A stretch of DNA of 64,000 nt from Narthecium ossifragum. Its lineage: Eukaryota; Streptophyta; Magnoliopsida; Dioscoreales; Nartheciaceae. Shown here one piece after another: positions 59,316 through 64,000 of this stretch (the first letter of the stretch is position 1; every line of letters starts with the position of its first letter). The position numbers and the translations under genes were made by a program. The notes below the pieces were generated by a model. The model saw nothing but the letters and a program-made list of their open reading frames with translations. It was not told the origin of the DNA and searched no databases. The stretch lies in NCBI GenBank assembly GCA_963920575.1, contig OY986965.1, positions 6,403,134-6,467,133 of the forward strand. The letters run 5' to 3'.

Positions 59316-61474
59316 GGCTACAGAAAAGAAAGCCCTTCAGCGATCCTCACCAGTCACAGCATCCAACCTTCTTCACAAGCGGAGGAATTGCAGCCTATCC
59401 ATCTGTGGATAAAATGGTATAAAACCAAAGAGGGCATCCAAATGGTAGATAGAAGAAGGTCAACAGAACCCAGAAATGGACACAAGGGGCTGTCAACTTT
59501 TGAAGGAAGTGGTTCTGATTTCTTGGAAAGTTGAAGGTAAAAAAGAGAGAGAGAGAGAGAATGAAGACAAACAGATAGGGAGGCGGGTTAGGAAGTCAAG
59601 GTCGGAGGATGGTTGCTCCTTGCTTGGGGTGGGGTTGGGAGGGGGGGTGGTGGTGTTATTTTAGGGGTGGACTGGAACTCCTCCCAACATAGTCTCTCTC
59701 TCTCTCAAGTCTCAAGTCTCAAGTCTCAAGTGTGTTTGCTTACTAGCTTCTTTCACATACTTACCAACCTTTCTTTTCTTTTTTTCTGTTTTTTTGGTTG
59801 GAGCTTACTAACCGTTGTGGTAATAAAAGAAAAAACAGATGTTTTATAATATAATTCAATTTAGGTAGTTATATGTAAACAAAAAACTTTTAATTTTCTC
59901 GCGAGGTTGAGTCGTTGGTAGGGGTCTAGGAGGGTGGGCAAATAAATGTACTTAAAATTTTAACACCACAAATCTATCGAAGAGAATTCGAACCAAGACC
60001 TCGTGAAGAGTTGCTTATAAAATAGGTAATAACCACCATTACTTGTGCTCTTCCATATAATGATTTTTACATTACCTACTATAATGGTTTAGCCTTTAAA
60101 TTTGCAAATCAAAGCTTATCTTGGAAAACATATACAATTCCACATAGAAAACAGTAAGAATCCTATGCATTTTAATTGTATTTAGATCTCTTTGGCAGTT
60201 ATTAGGCGCAGAATCAGAGGATTTCTTGAGGAGGTTATCCTAGGAAGTCTTTGATTTGGTTAAGAAAATTATGTTGGTTAAACAAATGCTTGGCTTTTCT
60301 AGCAAGACATTCGTCTGCTGGGATAGGTCATTCCGGATTAAGGGTTTTGAGGTTAGAAAAGTTAAAATCAAAATATATTTTTTAATAAAAAAATAGAAAT
60401 TGGGATGCAAATCGGAATGAAATTAAATATGAATAGGATAAATGATAGGATCAATTACCGTTTACTACCCTCAAGTTTAACCAAAATAACGATTAAGGCC
60501 CTATACTTTCAATTGTAACAAATAAGGCCCTGTACTTCCTAAAACCCCATTTTAGGATGACACATCTTAACCCACATTATCCATATTTAGTTAACCCCAT
60601 TTTGTTTAGGGATAACATGAGGATAACCCACCTTATCCCCAAACCAAACATTGGCAAATTAAGAATATTTGTCATATGATGTAAGGATTACATTTGGGTT
60701 ATATATATTTATAGTTATTCCCTAAAAAATCATGTCATGAGTTGTAAAGTAAAACCCTTTTCCTGATGATGAACATCTCTTGTAACATACTTTATGGAGG
60801 ACAACAAAGGCACATTTGATTGGATGCATTTGATTCCTAAGTAATAATTTTAAGGATATGACAGTCAAGTACCCCAGTGCAATTTGAAGCTCCAAATTGT
60901 CCCCGGCTGTAAATCGAAGAAGATTGCTATTTCTTTGGAAAAAAAATTTAAATAATATTATTTTAATAAAATATTATTAATGTATACCTATGGAGAAAGT
61001 ATTGATGGGGATATATCTGTTTTAGCTACATCAACGCCACGTTGTCATGACCTTTTATTTTTTTAATCCTGTCAATAAAGACGTAACTCTAAGTTTCATT
61101 CTCTATTATTAATATCATTACTATTACTATTATTACTTAAGAGATTGTGTACCATCTTCTTCTTTTTTTTAATTCATTATTGCCAGCCTGATATTGCTTA
61201 TTTACATGCCAAAATTTGCAGCTTTAACAGTTAATTTGACTGATTTAAAATTCAATACATCAATGATTTTTCAGAATTCATATTCACAACTAATTTGCAG
61301 GCACATTCATGACTTAATAAGTGCACTTATGGTGTGAGGGATCATGTCGGATGCCCCACATCCACATCCACACCTCTCTCCCTCTCACCCTCTCTCTCTC
61401 AATCTCTCTTCCAGAGTTTAAATACATATATGGACACGTGTTGCCTGCAAACATCCTGTACTCTAACAATTAAG
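59316..61474. other. S-acyltransferase 5' region and intergenic DNA
   Basis: A (GA)n tract at 59540-59562 and a ctcaagt triplication at about 59703-59732 sit in the likely 5' leader or promoter. At about 60540-60660 a stretch resembling ccccattttg...ataacc...ttatccccaaaccaaac recalls the ends of the TAA-duplicating element at 13090 and may be a degraded relative. Nothing else recognised. Confidence 0.45.
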
Positions 61475-61866
61475 GCTGCGTTTGGTTGCATCTCGGGAGA
61501 GGAAGAGGGAGAGGGAGATGAGTGGAGAGGAATGGGATTGCCATCGTTTGTGTTTTGTATGACCATGGGAGTGGGAGAGGGAAAGACGTTGTTTGTGCTT
61601 GGTATGACCAAATTAAGATGAGAAAGCGCAGGAATGATATTGAAGTTACTAATATACCCTTAAATCTGATGGCTATAATTAGATCTTTGAAAAGATACAT
61701 AATTTTTAAGAGGGGTATTTTAGTACTTTTCTTTGTGTTGACCAATACGGGGGAAAAGGAAACAGGATTCCTCCCAATTTCGGGAGGAATCCGGTTTCCT
61801 TCCGTCATGGGAGAGCTCGGGAGAGGGAGTCGCCTCTCCCGCGCTTAAATGCCAACCAAACGCAGC
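61475..61866. mobile_element. MITE with 13-bp terminal inverted repeats
   Basis: It starts GCTGCGTTTGGTT and ends AACCAAACGCAGC (392 bp). Next to both tips are gggagagg/cctctccc tracts that also pair. No transposase. Target duplications are unclear, so the superfamily is open (hAT or PIF-like). Confidence 0.65.
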
Positions 61867-62740
61867 GGAGGGAATTGTGACTCCCTCTCCCACTCCCTCT
61901 CCCATGGTCAAAGAGGTAACAATTTGGCCGAAGCCCAAAAATAAGGGTGACATTTGTACGTAGCCCAGTGATATTTGATATTAGCCCCAAGTAAATAATT
62001 TTTAGAGTAAAATCCCAAAACCTTAGAAAATGACTAAAATACTATTTTTCCTTTTTTTCTTTTTTGTTTTCTTTTTTCCCGTCCTTTTTTCTCTCCTCTC
62101 TCCCCCTCTCTTCCCCGGCAACCCTCCTCACCCACGAACCCCACCCCGAGCTCCTCCCTCCGACGCCAACACCTCTGTTGTCCTCGACCTCCCTTGCTGC
62201 AACCAGGCGCCGCCACTGTCGAAATCCGCCGCCACTGGCCTCGTCATCCTCCACAATAGTTAGATCCGGAACCCCCTAACCCTCCCGATCTATACTTCTT
62301 CATCTCCGTCTCAGATCCGGCAACGACGCCCACATTCCTCCCTTCAAGGCTCGTCGTCGCCACCTTAGTTCCACCTCCTACGGTTGCACCACCGGCGATT
62401 TAACCCAGGGGATCAAGTCCTCATACCGTTATGATCACATCCCCACCGACGACGACGACCAGACATCCCTCCTTGCCGCCGATTGGACTTTGGCAACTCC
62501 CAGCTGTTCGACCAACCTTCTGCCATCTTCAACCACTCGATCCAGCTCCAATTGATCTCAGCCATGTGATCAAGATTTGAGTTAATCAAAGCACTCCAAC
62601 CAGAACACATCCAATCAGAATCAATATACTCCACCAGATTCGTTCTGACTTTATATGTCCGCTTAATCCCATCAGGCCCAGATCCAGTAATCAAGACTCG
62701 AACCCATATTCGAGTCGAGAGCCATAGCAATGGAAATTTT
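61867..62740. other. Pyrimidine-rich intergenic DNA
   Basis: CT-rich at 62050-62120, then cctccgacgccaac/ccgccgccactgg-type words similar in style to the PGK intron blocks. No gene recognised. Confidence 0.45.
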
Positions 62741-62804
62741 TGATCAAAATACAATTTACGCATCAAAATTATACATAAAATTTGGAAAAATTGACCATCT
62801 AAAA

Positions 62805-63605
62805 TTGAAAAAAATGCATTTTTATCTTTTAAATTCATTTTCGTCTTTTTAAATTTATTTTTATCTTTTCAAATGTATTTTCATCTTTTTAAATTCATTT
62901 TCATCCTTCCTACAATTTCATCTTTTTAAATTCATTTTCATCTTTCTAAATTCACTTTCATCTTTCTAAATTCTTTTTCATCTTTTTAAATGCATTTTCA
63001 TCTTTTTAAATGTATTTTCATATTTTTAACTGCATTTTCATATTTTTAAATGCATTTTCATATTTTTAAATGTCTTTTCATCTTTTTAAATTCATTTTCA
63101 TATTTTTAAATTCATTTTCATATTTCTGAATTCATTTTCATCTTTCTGAATTCATTTTCATATTTTTAAATGCATTTTCATCTTTTTAAATTCATTTTCA
63201 TCTTTCCTGCATTTTTATCTTTCTAAATTCATTTTCATCTTTCTAAATTCATGTTCATCTTTTTAAATTCATTTTCATATTTTTAAACGCATTTTCCCCT
63301 TTTTAAATGTATTTTCTTATTTTTAAATTGATTTTTATCTTTTTACATGCATTTTCTTTTTTAAAAAAATCATTTCCATCTTTCCAACATTTTCTTCTTC
63401 TTTTTTAATTCATTTTCATATTTCTAAATTCATTTTCATCTTTTTAATATGAATTTTCATTTTTTAAAATGTAGTTTCATCTTTTTAAATTCATTTTCAT
63501 ATTTTTAAATGCATTTTCATCTTTTTAACTCTATTTTCATATTTTTTTAATTCATTTTCATCTTTTAAAATGTATTTTCATCTTTCATGCATTTTCATGT
63601 TTTTA
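62805..63605 (+). repeat. Minisatellite, 20-bp unit ttcattttcatctttttaaa
   Basis: About 40 imperfect copies. Variation is mostly at attc/atgc and catc/cata positions, with occasional short or long units. Confidence 0.92.
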
Positions 63606-64000
63606 ACTCTTTAAATTACAACTTAATTAGCTGAAATTCTCTATCAAGAGTCTCTTTAGTCACATCCACTTTTCTTCTGTAATTTTCTTTATCTTTTTTC
63701 ATATTTTCCTCTATTTTTCTACTACTTTTTTTTTTCCTATTTTTCTACCCCTTTTCCCCTATTTCCCCTACTTTTCTCTCTCTTCTTCCTCTATCTCCAC
63801 CCCCGGCTCGCCTCCCAAGCCAACAACAAGCCAGAATTTAATCGTCCTGGCTTGCCATTGGCTCAAGCGGCTTGATCACGAGCTGCCATCACCGTTTGCC
63901 AATCCGCCCACTCCACACCTCCAAACTACCACCAATCAGCTCCCCTCATCACCGCCAACCCTCCTGCAAAATCCACCGCCCACCGCCCAAGGGACCTCAC
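63606..64000. other. Window end, pyrimidine-rich DNA
   Basis: tttttctatttttctac-type runs, then GC-richer ccaccgcc words. No gene seen; a gene or element could continue beyond the window. Confidence 0.4.

Noticed and set aside
62805..63605. CRISPR-like regular repeats
   Set aside because: 20-bp units directly abut with no spacers: a minisatellite.

Overview
The window is nuclear DNA from a flowering plant. The genes have many introns with GT-AG borders, there is a plastid-targeted chaperonin, a cytosolic-type glycolytic enzyme, a plant-only FAR1-type factor and an eukaryotic tRNA-Phe, and the gaps are full of plant transposons. GC-rich first exons (PGK, VIR3-like) lean towards a monocot, but that is only an impression. 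Positions 3094-3293 are an assembly gap of 200 N.

Layout. 1-1.4 kb: 5' part of a VIR3-like plastid membrane protease homologue (minus strand, cut off by the window). 1.5-7.4 kb: transposon ground, with three head-to-tail Helitron-like units, a hexose-transporter relic, the gap, another Helitron end and a 2.4-kb solo LTR with intact target duplications. 7.4-15.3 kb: plastid chaperonin 60 alpha-2 (CPNA2), 8 exons. 16.4 kb: tRNA-Phe(GAA). 17.3-25.3 kb: phosphoglycerate kinase, 6 exons, whose 5.3-kb first intron is packed with repeats. 26.1-29.3 kb: HINT2-type histidine-triad protein. 29.5-34.0 kb: broken GT47 exostosin-like gene in which an exon piece is inverted between two hAT elements. 35.6-38.3 kb: a FAR1-related factor with two FAR1 domains. 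39.0-39.8 kb: sphinganine C4-hydroxylase pseudogene. 40.4-40.9 kb: old nuclear copy of plastid ycf1. 41-42.4 kb: nested fold-back elements. 43.6-59.3 kb: DHHC protein S-acyltransferase (minus strand, 9 exons) with a complete but dead Copia retrotransposon in intron 1. 61.5-64 kb: a MITE, pyrimidine-rich DNA and a 20-bp minisatellite.

The intact genes are ordinary housekeeping genes (plastid protease-like protein and chaperonin, cytosolic glycolysis, nucleotide hydrolase, protein lipidation) plus one regulator. I see no shared pathway and no operon-like logic. The most informative part is the transposon archaeology: swapped inverted 8-bp target duplications that record an inversion inside a GT47 exon, a Helitron triplet sharing one AT insertion site, and a TAA-duplicating element whose empty site survives in a neighbouring intron duplication. 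I did not find a convincing new molecular system.
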